Assembly (NCBI GenBank): GCA_016706365.1
Contig: JADJJU010000002.1
Coordinates: 124,001 to 188,000, forward strand
Direction: 5' to 3'
Source: Saprospiraceae bacterium
GTDB taxonomy: Bacteria; Bacteroidota; Bacteroidia; Chitinophagales; Saprospiraceae
DNA length: 64,000 nucleotides
Shown piece after piece: positions 1-9,211 of this stretch (within the stretch, counting starts at the first letter, position 1; each line of letters begins with the position of its first letter). The notes under the pieces are model-generated. The model saw only the letters and a list, made by a program, of their open reading frames with translations, had not been told where the DNA came from and made no database searches. The translations under genes were made by a program, and so were the position numbers.

Positions 1-9
1 ATATGAGCC

Positions 10-45
10 CAATCACTGACATGTCTGTACACATGAGTGTGATTG
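10..45. other. Imperfect inverted repeat at the window edge
   Basis: CAATCAC (10-16) is complementary to GTGATTG (39-45). Inside it, CATGT (20-24) pairs with ACATG (31-35), separated from the outer stem by a symmetric 3x3 internal loop. No T-run follows on either strand within the visible sequence, so a terminator is not shown. It may belong to a gene left of the window. Confidence 0.3.
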
Positions 46-81
46 CTAATAATTACCAATACCAGAAGAAAAAAAACAGCA

Positions 82-115
82 CAAAAAAAGGCTATCCGGA
101 TTGAATCGGATAGCC
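82..115 (-). terminator. Rho-independent terminator of the redoxin/SprB protein gene
   Basis: GGCTATCCG (90-98) pairs with CGGATAGCC (107-115), a 9-bp GC-containing stem with an 8-base loop. Read on the minus strand the hairpin is followed by a run of seven T and then more T-rich sequence. It lies about 40 bases downstream of the stop at 154. Confidence 0.8.
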
Positions 116-153
116 CTATTGTTCATGCAAGATTCCTTGCAATTAGATGGTGA

Positions 154-3100
154 TTATTTATTGATCTGAATCAGCTGTTTGTGTGCTGTTCCATTCTCAA
201 TGATTTGAATAAAATACATTCCATTTACAAGCTGACTCACCGGAATTTCCAGAATCTGGTCTTCCGGGCTACTGATAACATTTTCAATCATCAGTTTACC
301 GCTGATATGCATCAAAGATACAGATGCTCCTGAATACATATTTTTCAGGGAAACATAAAGAGTGCTGGAAACCGGATTTGGCCATGCATTGAATGCAAAT
401 GCTTTTTCTGTTCCCGGATTGTTTCTTTGGCTCAGCAGTGTTCTGTCATCACCCGGTGTTCTGTCAGGATTGACAATAATTCCACCTCCATATCTGTTTA
501 CATCTACGGTAAAATTGCAAATTGCTGTATTTCCTGAGCCATCAGTTGCTATGAAAACATTGTGAGTAACACCCTGAGGGAATGAGCTTCCAGGTAACAA
601 TCCACTTATCAGATCGAGTGAAACCTCATTGCAATTATCTTCTACTTGTGGTAGTGAATAATTTACCACACTTCTATTAGTAATGATATTGGCGGGGCAT
701 TGAATTGCAGGAGCCAGATTATCAACTACGTTGACAATCACAGCTGCTTCAGCAGCATTTCCGGACAAATCGCTCGCTTTAAATGTAGCTTCATTTTCAC
801 CCAGAGAATTGCAAGTGAATACAGAAGGACTTACTGAAAGGATAAGTTCTCCACAATTGTCAGTAGTACCAGCATTTAACATCTGAGCATCTACTGCCGC
901 ATTGCCATCAGCATCCAAATAAATAGTAACTGCATTGGTAACGATTACAGGAGCTTCCTCATCTGAAGACAGAGTTGTCACGTTATAAGTTGCGGTGCAG
1001 CCTGACTCATCTGTGATGATAGCAGAATATGAACCATAAGGTACCATGATCTGATTGCCTGTTTGTCCGGTATTCCAAACTACGTTTAGTGCACCTGTAC
1101 CTCCATCAACAACAATAACCAACTGACCTAATTCATCACTTGCTGAAGCGCATTCAAATTCAGGGATGACAGATGCAATTGTCTGAATTGCTTCCGGTGC
1201 TTTGATCTCAACAAGAATAGTCAAAGGACAGCCACTTTCATCTTCAATGATAACATTGTAAGAACCGGCAGCCAGATCATTTCTTATAAGACCGGTCAGC
1301 CCATCAGGCCAGATAGCATCCGCTTCAGCACCGCCGTTTTGAACATTAATTGTAACGGATCCGTCAGCAGAATCAAAGCATTTCGGCCCGGCTACAGTTG
1401 CAGATGCAGTAATGGCACATCCGGCATTTGAAACAGCAACATTAATGACTGTAGAACATCCATTTATATCTGTTACTGTGGCCTGATAAACTCCTGCACC
1501 AATATTACTGATTGTGGAAGTAGTCGCACCGGTACTCCAGAGGTAGGTGTAAGGTCCTGTTCCACCGGTAACATTTACGGAAGCTGATCCATCAGATGCC
1601 CCTGCATCCGTTTCATTTTGAACTGTTGAGTTTACAACGATAGGCGTAGCGGCAGGAACTGTATATGAATTAACAGTTTGGCATCCATTATTGTCAGAAA
1701 CCGAAACTGTATATTGTCCCGGAGCGAGATTAGTAGGATTTTGTCCGCTCACTCCACTCTGAGCCCAGTTAAAGTTAAATGGACCGGTACCACCATTCAC
1801 CTGAACATTAATAGAACCATTATTTTGGCCTGCACAGGCCTCAGGTGCAGTTACAGCTGTGACAGCAAATTCAGCAGCCTGCGTAACAGTTATATTTTGC
1901 TCTGTGTAGCAACCTGAACTCAAAAATTCAACCTTAATTTTATAAGTTCCTGCTTGAGTAACAGTGGGAGTAAGGGTATTTGCTCCACTTTGGATGATAC
2001 CATTTTGTGTACTCCATTGTACAAAATATTGATTTGAAGTATTATTCACCTGTGCTTGTAACTGGACAGAAGCAGTTCCACATGGGATTGTAGGGCTGGA
2101 CTGGCTAAAACTTACTTCCGGCTCATAAAAATCAGCTTCTATGATTACAAATGTCTCACTTGTACAACCAAATTGATTGTCCGTGACAATCAGGGTATAG
2201 GTGCCGGGTCCACCAACCTCAGGATTTAAAGTTTCAGTACCTGAGAAGAAAATGCCATCGAAAGTAGACCATGCAAAAGAAAACTGAGGGCCTGTAGATG
2301 ATGCTGTGCCATCAATAGATCCAAAGATATTATTACAATCCAGATTGGCAACAGGAGCAATCACAGCTTCTGGAGCGGGTACACCTTCTATTTCAATTGT
2401 TTCAAATACAGGTCCGCAGCCATATGCATCATTAATTGTTACTGAATAAGTTCCGGCTGGTACATCCAAAATTGCAGAAATTGTTGTTCCGTTGCTCCAT
2501 AGATAATTGTATGGTGCAGTACCACCGATTCCAAAAACGGAAGCTGAACCATTATTTCCGGCACAATTTTCGACGTTAACTTCACTGATTGCAGAAGAAA
2601 GAGGTTCTGTAGGCCCTTCTACTACCAGAGGTTCAGTTACTAAAACAGAATTATTACCTGCAGTAATTGTGCAGTAGTAAGTTCCCGGAAGAAGATTGGA
2701 AATACTTGATGCTGTAGAGCCCGTACTCCAGCTGTATGTGTAAGGTAAAATTCCGGTGTTGACTGAAAGGGAAATTGTTCCAGTAGCTTCACCAAAACAA
2801 TTTGTTCCAACTATCTGATTATCATAACTCAGGATAGAACAATTTTCCATAAATGCTTGCAACCCGGAAGCTGGCAACTGCCCAACTTCAACCACTTTAT
2901 AGTTTGGACAAATTCCATAGATAGTTGGAAAGTACCCAATCTGATAAGCGTCGTTGCTGGTATGATCATTGATTATAGGATATGTAGTGCCGGCTACCCA
3001 GTTACCCTGCGAAGAAGGGCAGTTGATATCAAACAAACATTCAAGAGCAGTTGCTCCGTCAGCCTCAATAAAAAGGACCATGGCTTCATTAGTGCCGTTT

Positions 3101-3345
3101 GGTCCATAAGTGTCATAAATTGTGCGTAAAGCATGTGTATTGTGATAGTTCCAGCATGGGCCGCACCAGGTAGCTGAAAAATCCAGAAAAACAGTTTTTC
3201 CCTGTTGCAAATAGGTATGCAAATTATGGACATTACCATTTATATCAGTCATGGTAAAATCCGGAGCATCTGAGCCATCGGGAAGTTGAGCATTGACATG
3301 ATAAAACATTGAAAAACAAAACACTAGGGTTAGAATTCGTTTCAT
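154..3345 (-). CDS. Secreted thioredoxin-like/SprB-repeat protein with T9SS sorting tail
   Basis: A 1063-residue secreted protein. Residues 1-20 form a signal peptide ending near VNAQ. A redoxin/thioredoxin-like domain follows (about 22-165), with a WCGPC redox motif (Cys61 and Cys64). Then come several SprB-type Ig-like repeats of roughly 75 residues, recognisable by GTGPYTYLWSTG-like cores and ending VTDxxGC, and an HYR-like segment. The C-terminal 80 residues, with FNAWPNPVSSTLYV and a hydrophobic-basic ending, are a type A T9SS sorting domain. The product is therefore expected to be exported by SecYEG and T9SS and anchored on or released from the cell surface. The N-terminal redox domain suggests extracellular disulfide chemistry; substrates cannot be inferred. 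Monocistronic: its own promoter at 3383-3413 and terminator at 82-115. Confidence 0.85.
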   Translation of the reverse strand: MKRILTLVFCFSMFYHVNAQLPDGSDAPDFTMTDINGNVHNLHTYLQQGKTVFLDFSATWCGPCWNYHNTHALRTIYDTYGPNGTNEAMVLFIEADGATALECLFDINCPSSQGNWVAGTTYPIINDHTSNDAYQIGYFPTIYGICPNYKVVEVGQLPASGLQAFMENCSILSYDNQIVGTNCFGEATGTISLSVNTGILPYTYSWSTGSTASSISNLLPGTYYCTITAGNNSVLVTEPLVVEGPTEPLSSAISEVNVENCAGNNGSASVFGIGGTAPYNYLWSNGTTISAILDVPAGTYSVTINDAYGCGPVFETIEIEGVPAPEAVIAPVANLDCNNIFGSIDGTASSTGPQFSFAWSTFDGIFFSGTETLNPEVGGPGTYTLIVTDNQFGCTSETFVIIEADFYEPEVSFSQSSPTIPCGTASVQLQAQVNNTSNQYFVQWSTQNGIIQSGANTLTPTVTQAGTYKIKVEFLSSGCYTEQNITVTQAAEFAVTAVTAPEACAGQNNGSINVQVNGGTGPFNFNWAQSGVSGQNPTNLAPGQYTVSVSDNNGCQTVNSYTVPAATPIVVNSTVQNETDAGASDGSASVNVTGGTGPYTYLWSTGATTSTISNIGAGVYQATVTDINGCSTVINVAVSNAGCAITASATVAGPKCFDSADGSVTINVQNGGAEADAIWPDGLTGLIRNDLAAGSYNVIIEDESGCPLTILVEIKAPEAIQTIASVIPEFECASASDELGQLVIVVDGGTGALNVVWNTGQTGNQIMVPYGSYSAIITDESGCTATYNVTTLSSDEEAPVIVTNAVTIYLDADGNAAVDAQMLNAGTTDNCGELILSVSPSVFTCNSLGENEATFKASDLSGNAAEAAVIVNVVDNLAPAIQCPANIITNRSVVNYSLPQVEDNCNEVSLDLISGLLPGSSFPQGVTHNVFIATDGSGNTAICNFTVDVNRYGGGIIVNPDRTPGDDRTLLSQRNNPGTEKAFAFNAWPNPVSSTLYVSLKNMYSGASVSLMHISGKLMIENVISSPEDQILEIPVSQLVNGMYFIQIIENGTAHKQLIQINK

Positions 3346-3382
3346 AGGGTTGCTAATTATGTGAAAGATAAAATCGAGACAG

Positions 3383-3413
3383 CAAATATAATTTTCCTTA
3401 ATTCAAAAATCAA
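3383..3413 (-). promoter_or_regulatory. Bacteroidota-type promoter (TAnnTTTG and upstream TTG)
   Basis: On the minus strand TATATTTG (complement of 3383-3390) matches the Bacteroidota -7 element TAnnTTTG. A TTG (complement of 3411-3413) lies 20 bases upstream, the usual -33/-7 spacing. The leader to the ATG at 3345 would be about 30 bases. Confidence 0.55.
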
Positions 3414-3543
3414 GAAATTAATGATTAAATATCACGATAAATTTTCCCTTTATAGCAAGCAGATTAACGCAATCGCCAAATAGTATTCCATATGAGGTCA
3501 AAATTAATTCAAATGCTTGTCAGAATTGGCTTAAACCATAATA

Positions 3544-5910
3544 TTAATTTCCCTTTTGCATAGATTTTTGCATAGGATTGTTCTCATTATTGGCTCCTCT
3601 GATAGTCCTTTTTTCTTTGAATAATTCAAATCGGTCCATTCGAAATTCAGAACTTGGCCAAATATTATTCGTTTCATCAATATCTGCTGTTTCCCGATAA
3701 GGATCTATCTTTATGGTCAGCACTTGCTTATCTTTCATAAAGGTTTTTGTTACCTTATTTTCATTCTTTCTCCATATGTAAGCATGGATATACTCAGTCT
3801 CTGATGTACCATCCTTATAATTCCATTGTATTATGATGGGCATAACCATCCCTCCCTTGTTGCTGAAATGTAGTTCATAATAAAATTTACCATCATAAGG
3901 TGTAAAGGACTCATTTGTCCAATCTTCCAAAGCCTCATTTTTGTTCACCAGTGTATATGGAACATATGGATCATTTTCAGGACGGTAGTAGTAATAGAAG
4001 TCACGCAATGTCGTATCCGTATCCACGAGGAATTTTCGCCCTTCAGCCAGGTTCCTGATCTGTGATATATGGCGAAATGTGTCTGCTGCATAAGGCTGAT
4101 TTCTAATAGTATCAGGAGCAGTGTTCCTAACACTTCCACGTACGAGCGTAAATGCTTTAACACTATCCAGAGAAATATCTACCGGTTCTATATCATAAAA
4201 CCATCCTCTCCAAAACCAATCCAGGTCTACACCTGAAGCATCTTCCATAGTTCTGAAGAAATCAGAAGGTGTCGGATGTCTGAATGCCCATCTCTGAGCA
4301 TATTCTTTAAATGCATAGTCGAATAATTTTCTGCCCATGATCGTCTCTCTCAGGATATTCAGTCCTGCAGCCGGTTTAGCATATGCATTGGGCCCAAACT
4401 GAATGATATTTTCGCTGTTGGTCATGATAGGCTCTAATTGCTCAGACGGAAGTTTCATATAATCCACAATCTGGGGAGCAGGACCTCTGGATGATGGGTA
4501 ATTATTGTCCCATTCCTGTTCTGCAAGAAATTGAACAAATGTATTAAGGCCTTCATCCATCCATGTAGCATTTCTTTCATCACTGTTAATGATCATAGGA
4601 AAGAAATTATGTCCTACTTCATGGATGATTACTCCGATCATTCCATACTTAGTGTCGGCGCTGTATGAACCATCCTGCTCAGTTCGTCCATAATTGAATG
4701 CGATCATTGGGTACTCCATTCCATTGGCAGCTTCGACACTGATAGCCACAGGGTATGGATAAGGGACGGTGAATTTTGAATAAACTCTAAGAGTATGGGC
4801 TACAGCTTTGGTTGAGTATCGGCTGTAGAGGGCATATGATTCTTTGGGATAAAAACTCATACACATGATATCTTTGCCATCAATATTGATTTTCATGGCA
4901 TCCCAGATAAATTTTCGGGATGAACCCAGCGCAAAATCGCGGACATCTTTTGCTTCAAACTTCCAGGTCTTTGTAGCTTGTAAAACCGGATTTGTTTCTT
5001 TGTTTATTGCTTCATTTAAAGACACTATTTCTACAGGCACATTACTTTTTTGAGCCTGTTGCCATTTGTCCCAATGAGTTTTGTTGAGGAGCTGTTTTAG
5101 GTTTTTGCATTCACCCGTGGCGGCGACTACATGATCTGCAGGGGCGGTAAACTGTACTTTATAGTTTCCAAATACAAGTGAAAATTCTCCACGACCTGTA
5201 AATTGTTTATTGTTCCAGCCCTGAAAGTCACTATAAACACACATTCTGGGAAACCATTGAGCAATCGTAAAAAGCGCATTTCCATCTTCAAACATTTCAT
5301 AACCTCCCCTTCCGCCGGCATTCATTCTATCCGGAATATTGTATTTCCATTCTATATGGAGAATAGTTTTTTTACCTGCTTTTAATGTTTTGGGCAGGTC
5401 CACCCGCATCATTGTGTTGTTGATTGTATATGGAAGCGCATTTCCGGAACCATCTTTAACACTGATAATTTGTACACCCAGCCCTTTCAGCACTTCACGA
5501 ATTCTCAATTGTTTCATTTGCCCTGTCGTTGCAGGGGTATCTATTTTGCTTCCATTAAAATGATTACTTTCTGAGTCCGGACGATGCTCATTTTCATCCA
5601 GTTGTAACCATAGATATTTTAAAGGATCAGGCGAATTATTGTAATAGGTGATTTTTTCTTTACCACTTAACATCAATTTAGCTTCATCCAAAGTTGCTTC
5701 GATTTCATAATCCGCTCTTTGTTGCCAGTATTGATGACCCGGAGCCCCTGAAGCTGTTCTGTATGTATTGGCATCAGGTAAGATTGTACCGAGCTGCTCA
5801 AATTTATTTCCGTGATTTGAGTTTGGATTGTTTTTGATGTTCTGCGAGGAGAGTTGTTTTGAAAACAGAATCAGGCAGAACAAAACAGATATTTTGATTA
5901 CATTTTTCAT
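3544..5910 (-). CDS. M1 family zinc metallopeptidase
   Basis: A 788-residue gluzincin of the M1 (aminopeptidase N-like) family. The zinc motif is HEVGH at residues 430-434, followed after 18 residues by the third ligand Glu453 in WMDEGLNTF; GMEYP near 398-402 occupies the place of the GAMEN exopeptidase motif. An N-terminal hydrophobic segment (residues 1-22) is a likely signal peptide, placing the enzyme in the periplasm or at the cell surface. The N-terminal beta domain (about 60-270) precedes the catalytic domain, and the C-terminal part (590-788) is less conserved. Its ATG overlaps the stop of the upstream HupE-like gene in an ATGA, so the two are co-translated. Substrate specificity cannot be read from sequence; the altered GAMEN motif makes strict aminopeptidase activity uncertain. 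Confidence 0.85.
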   Translation of the reverse strand: MKNVIKISVLFCLILFSKQLSSQNIKNNPNSNHGNKFEQLGTILPDANTYRTASGAPGHQYWQQRADYEIEATLDEAKLMLSGKEKITYYNNSPDPLKYLWLQLDENEHRPDSESNHFNGSKIDTPATTGQMKQLRIREVLKGLGVQIISVKDGSGNALPYTINNTMMRVDLPKTLKAGKKTILHIEWKYNIPDRMNAGGRGGYEMFEDGNALFTIAQWFPRMCVYSDFQGWNNKQFTGRGEFSLVFGNYKVQFTAPADHVVAATGECKNLKQLLNKTHWDKWQQAQKSNVPVEIVSLNEAINKETNPVLQATKTWKFEAKDVRDFALGSSRKFIWDAMKINIDGKDIMCMSFYPKESYALYSRYSTKAVAHTLRVYSKFTVPYPYPVAISVEAANGMEYPMIAFNYGRTEQDGSYSADTKYGMIGVIIHEVGHNFFPMIINSDERNATWMDEGLNTFVQFLAEQEWDNNYPSSRGPAPQIVDYMKLPSEQLEPIMTNSENIIQFGPNAYAKPAAGLNILRETIMGRKLFDYAFKEYAQRWAFRHPTPSDFFRTMEDASGVDLDWFWRGWFYDIEPVDISLDSVKAFTLVRGSVRNTAPDTIRNQPYAADTFRHISQIRNLAEGRKFLVDTDTTLRDFYYYYRPENDPYVPYTLVNKNEALEDWTNESFTPYDGKFYYELHFSNKGGMVMPIIIQWNYKDGTSETEYIHAYIWRKNENKVTKTFMKDKQVLTIKIDPYRETADIDETNNIWPSSEFRMDRFELFKEKRTIRGANNENNPMQKSMQKGN

Positions 5911-6503
5911 AGAGATTCAATTAATGGGCTGATTCTTTCCAGAGCCATGATCAATGCAATACCAAAGGCAGCCGCGCTCAGGAAAAATTGCCACTTGTCG
6001 TGTGAAATGTTAAAGCCCTTTTTGAGTAAAAAGGATATTAGAATAATACAGGCAATGATAATTATCTGCCCGATTTCTATTCCAAAATTGAAATAAAATA
6101 GCGGCAAAACAATATCATCTGCGACTCCCAGCATTGACTTTAATAAATACGAAAAACCTAAGCCATGTATCAAACCAAAAAAAAAGGCAAAGCCAAAATG
6201 TAATCTGATAGATGCATTCCCACTCCCGGGTTTTCTCGTAAAATTATAAATACAAGTTGCTAAGATAGTTATTGGAATTAGAAATTCTACAATAGGTGTT
6301 GGAATATAAATTACATTAAGCGCAGCTGCTGCAAGCGTAAGACAATGGCCTAAAGTAAAAGCAGTCACAATAAGCAAAATAGATTTCCACTCCGATATCG
6401 TCCAGACTCCGCAAAGTGCCACTAAAAACAGAATGTGATCATATGCCGTTATATCAGCGATATGTTCCAGCCCACTTGTAAACCAAATAGAAAAATCACT
6501 CAA
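5907..6503 (-). CDS. HupE/UreJ-like membrane protein
   Basis: A 198-residue integral membrane protein with about five to six hydrophobic helices. The family signature is the N-terminal GLEHIADITAYDHILFL segment (residues 11-27) and the later FGLIHGLGFSYLL stretch, both with conserved histidines. HupE and UreJ relatives move nickel or accompany hydrogenase and urease clusters, but none of those genes is nearby, so the substrate is open. The start is TTG at 6503; there is no in-frame ATG in the nine codons upstream, and this start gives the normal N-terminus for the family. It is coupled to the M1 peptidase gene downstream and lies only 21 bases from the divergent DUF6702 gene. Confidence 0.75.
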   Translation of the reverse strand: MSDFSIWFTSGLEHIADITAYDHILFLVALCGVWTISEWKSILLIVTAFTLGHCLTLAAAALNVIYIPTPIVEFLIPITILATCIYNFTRKPGSGNASIRLHFGFAFFFGLIHGLGFSYLLKSMLGVADDIVLPLFYFNFGIEIGQIIIIACIILISFLLKKGFNISHDKWQFFLSAAAFGIALIMALERISPLIESL

Positions 6504-6510
6504 GCTTGTG

Positions 6511-6518
6511 TATTTTTG
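6511..6518 (+). promoter_or_regulatory. Candidate -7 element just upstream of the DUF6702 start
   Basis: TATTTTTG matches TAnnTTTG and ends 6 bases before the ATG at 6525, so transcription from it would give an almost leaderless mRNA. No convincing -33 TTTG is seen at the usual spacing. Confidence 0.35.
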
Positions 6519-6524
6519 TTGTCT

Positions 6525-7043
6525 ATGCTTCGCACCAAATATAATTTCTTTTTCCTTCTGGTTGCAGTATTTTTAATGCAATCTTTCCATCCGGGAGTCC
6601 AGGAGATTAAACATCCATTTTACGCAAGTGTCTCAGAGATAAGGATTGATGATCAAAAAAAGCAATTGACTCTGAGCTGCAAACTCTTCACAGATGATCT
6701 GCAGGATGCCTTATACAAGCAATTCAAATGGAAAGCTGATTTAAAAAATGAAAGCCCTGAGCAGGATTCTTTGCTGAAGTTATATATAAAGGAGCGGGTA
6801 GGCATTCAATATGCAGATGCTGATATTAAATTGAATTGGGTAGGGTATGAAATAGAAAAAGAAGCTGTCTGGTCCTATCTGGAAGGAACTTTCAGCCAAT
6901 CAGGAAGAAGCATCCAAATGAACAATGAGCTTCTTTATGACTATTTGCCAAAGCAATCAAATATTATTCATTGTTATTTGAATAAAAAAAGGAAGAGCTA
7001 CAAACTCCAGCAACCGGAATCGATAGCAAAATTTGAATTTTAA
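6525..7043 (+). CDS. DUF6702 family secreted/envelope protein
   Basis: A 172-residue protein with an N-terminal hydrophobic segment (residues 5-19), then the HPFYASVSEIRID sequence typical of the Bacteroidota DUF6702 family. That family is usually found beside M1 peptidase and HupE-like genes, as here. Its function is unknown. The open frame extends 90 bases further upstream, but that part overlaps the opposite-strand gene and has no signal-like sequence, so the ATG at 6525 is chosen. The body is a soluble beta-rich domain with no catalytic motif that I recognise. Confidence 0.65.
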   Translation: MLRTKYNFFFLLVAVFLMQSFHPGVQEIKHPFYASVSEIRIDDQKKQLTLSCKLFTDDLQDALYKQFKWKADLKNESPEQDSLLKLYIKERVGIQYADADIKLNWVGYEIEKEAVWSYLEGTFSQSGRSIQMNNELLYDYLPKQSNIIHCYLNKKRKSYKLQQPESIAKFEF

Positions 7044-7552
7044 ATAGTACCTGATGAAAACACATTAATCATTTGTAATTAGATACCTTTATTTTTTTCT
7101 GTACCATATGTGCAAAGTTAACAGAGCAACAAGTTCCCAAAGCTGTATTCGTAGACAATTGACTCCTTAAAAACTTCTAAAAAGTTGGTTTTGAACTCCT
7201 AATAATTCAATTCGAATTGATTTCTTCTAATTCACCTCAAGCCGGTTGGGCTCTTACTTTTTGAGATGGCAAAAAGTAAGCAAAAACCATTTCCGCTGTT
7301 GAGCCTAATCCTAAAAATGCGTTTTCACTTCGTTAAGCCCGCTAAACTCGCTGTGGCATCAAATGTTCCTGCTTAATGATCTCAGGTCATTTCCATATCT
7401 GCATGGCCTCGGTGTGTGCTCACACAGTACCGGTCTTGGCCCCTTCGTTCAAAACCATTTTTTACGGATTATTCTCAAAGGCGGAATTAATTCAACTTCA
7501 TTCCTGCTATTGTTTTTCACTTGGGTGTGGAACAGAGGTCCTTAAATGCAAA
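7044..7552. repeat. Non-coding region with a perfect hairpin, likely a dispersed Bacteroidota intergenic element
   Basis: No gene is supported in these 509 bases. CTTACTTTTTG (7253-7263) and CAAAAAGTAAG (7270-7280) form a perfect 11-bp stem with the loop AGATGG. Downstream, near 7315-7350, is a segment resembling a degraded palindromic or coding remnant. Elements built around such an AAGTAAG hairpin recur between genes in many Bacteroidota genomes; that statement is from memory and not checked. The hairpin lacks a U-tract, so it is not a standard terminator. Confidence 0.45.
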
Positions 7553-9069
7553 CTAAGGGAATAATCTCCCGTATCTGCGCGGGAATGGAATCGTTTCTCT
7601 TAGATGGTGAATTCCTGAAATCCATCTGACCATTCTTTCCAGACCAAGACCAAAACCTGAATGAGGCACAGAACCAAACCTCCTCAAATCCAGATACCAT
7701 TCAAATGCTTCCATTGGTAGATTGTGTTCCTGTACTTTTCTTACCAGAATATCAAGATCAGTTTCTCTTTCAGAACCACCAATAATCTCCCCATATCCAT
7801 CCGGTGCCAAAAGGTCCACTCCTTTTACATGATGCGGATCTCCTTCTACTTCCTTCATGTAGAATGCTTTGATCTTTGTGGGCCAGTTATAAACCATAAC
7901 AGGAGCATCGAATACTCTTGTTAATACTGTTTCATCTGAATTACCAAAATCATTTCCATCACTGAAGTTTTTGGCAGATTCGATCCATTTTGGAATGTTT
8001 CGGATTTGCTCCTCCAAATCAGCTATGTCTTTGCGAAGTTGTAGAATTTTTGTTTCGTTATATTTTCTCTCACCTTTGGAAACACCGCTCGCAATTGATT
8101 TTTCTCTGTCAGCGATTTCTTCAGATTTAGTTTCCAGATCAGTTTTAGCTTTTTCTAAATCAGCTTCCTGTAAGCTGATAGCGTTTTTACCATCTACTTC
8201 TACAGTTCCTCTAAGGATTTTGATGGCTTCTTCATATGGAACTCGTGCAAATGCTTGCTTTACGTTTTCTAATTTGCTCACATCTCTGTCCAGTGCTTCC
8301 AACTCAAGCTTGCAGGAATCAATCACTCTTGTTACAATGTAGCGGATGAAATCTTCGATAAGATCCATGTTCATCTCATTATTGTAAAATGCCATTTCAG
8401 GCTCTATCATCCAGAATTCAGACAAATGCCTCGAGTATCTGATTTCTCTGCCCTGAAGGTAGGGCCGAAAGTATAGATTTTACCTTGTGCCATTGCCATT
8501 GCTTCACCATATAATTGACCTGATTGAGCAAGGAAAGCCGGCTGGCCAAAGAAGTCAGTTTCGAATAAGTCTGATGTACCTTCTACAGCATTTCCGGTAA
8601 AAATGGGTGAATCCATCTGAATGAATCCATGATCCTGGAAGTAAGTGTGAATGCTCATGATAATCTCATTTCTGATCCTCATGATAGCCCATTGACGCTG
8701 GGATCTAAGCCACAAGTGTCTGTTGTCAGACAAAAACTTTACGCCATGATCCTTAGGTGTGATTGGATACTCTGTTGCGATCTGGTAGACTTCCAGATCA
8801 TTCACATGCATTTCGTATCCGCCGATTTGCTTCTCGTCCTTAACGACAGTGCCGCTAAGACGCAGGGAAGATTCCTGAGTAAGAGATTTGGCGAGTTCAA
8901 ACAATGTTTCACCCACAGTATCCAGAGATACAACACATTGAGCAAAACCCGATCCGTCTCTGAATACTATAAAGATATTGGTCTTGCTGTCACGGATATT
9001 AGCTACCCAGCCTTTGACTGTTACCTCTTTTCCTTCCCATTGAGCAAACTGGCGTACGTATTGATGCAT
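7553..9069 (-). CDS. asnS: Asparaginyl-tRNA synthetase (one-base frameshift)
   Basis: Class IIb aminoacyl-tRNA synthetase that charges tRNA-Asn in the cytoplasm. Read across the break it is about 505 residues. It has an N-terminal OB-fold anticodon-binding domain (about 10-105, with VKGWVANIRDSK), motif 2 at FRAEKSDTR, and motif 3 at GFGLGLERMVRW near the C-terminus ending GRLFP. A charged coiled-coil insertion of roughly 80 residues sits in the catalytic domain between PYEEAIKIL and SDETVLTRVF; I recall similar insertions in other Bacteroidota AsnRS. The reading frame breaks at about 8429-8433, where one base is missing inside a conserved TRRHLSEFW stretch. Because the enzyme is essential and both halves are perfectly conserved, a sequencing indel is more likely than a dead gene. 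Confidence 0.88.
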
Positions 9070-9211
9070 GATGATGTCATTTTTTCAGGGCGCGAAGATA
9101 TTACTTTTCTTTTTGAAAATGAGGAGTGAGTTGAAAACAATCCTGATAGCAATGCTGATGTGCATTTGAAATAAAGCAGTGAAGACTTATAATTTTAAGC
9201 TGCTAAGCTTT

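Noticed and set aside
6435..6524. Upstream extension of the DUF6702 protein
   Set aside because: It overlaps the HupE-like gene on the other strand and would hide the signal-like N-terminus that begins at 6525.
7363..7564. Two short overlapping open frames before asnS
   Set aside because: No homology that I recognise; they lie in a probable dispersed intergenic element.
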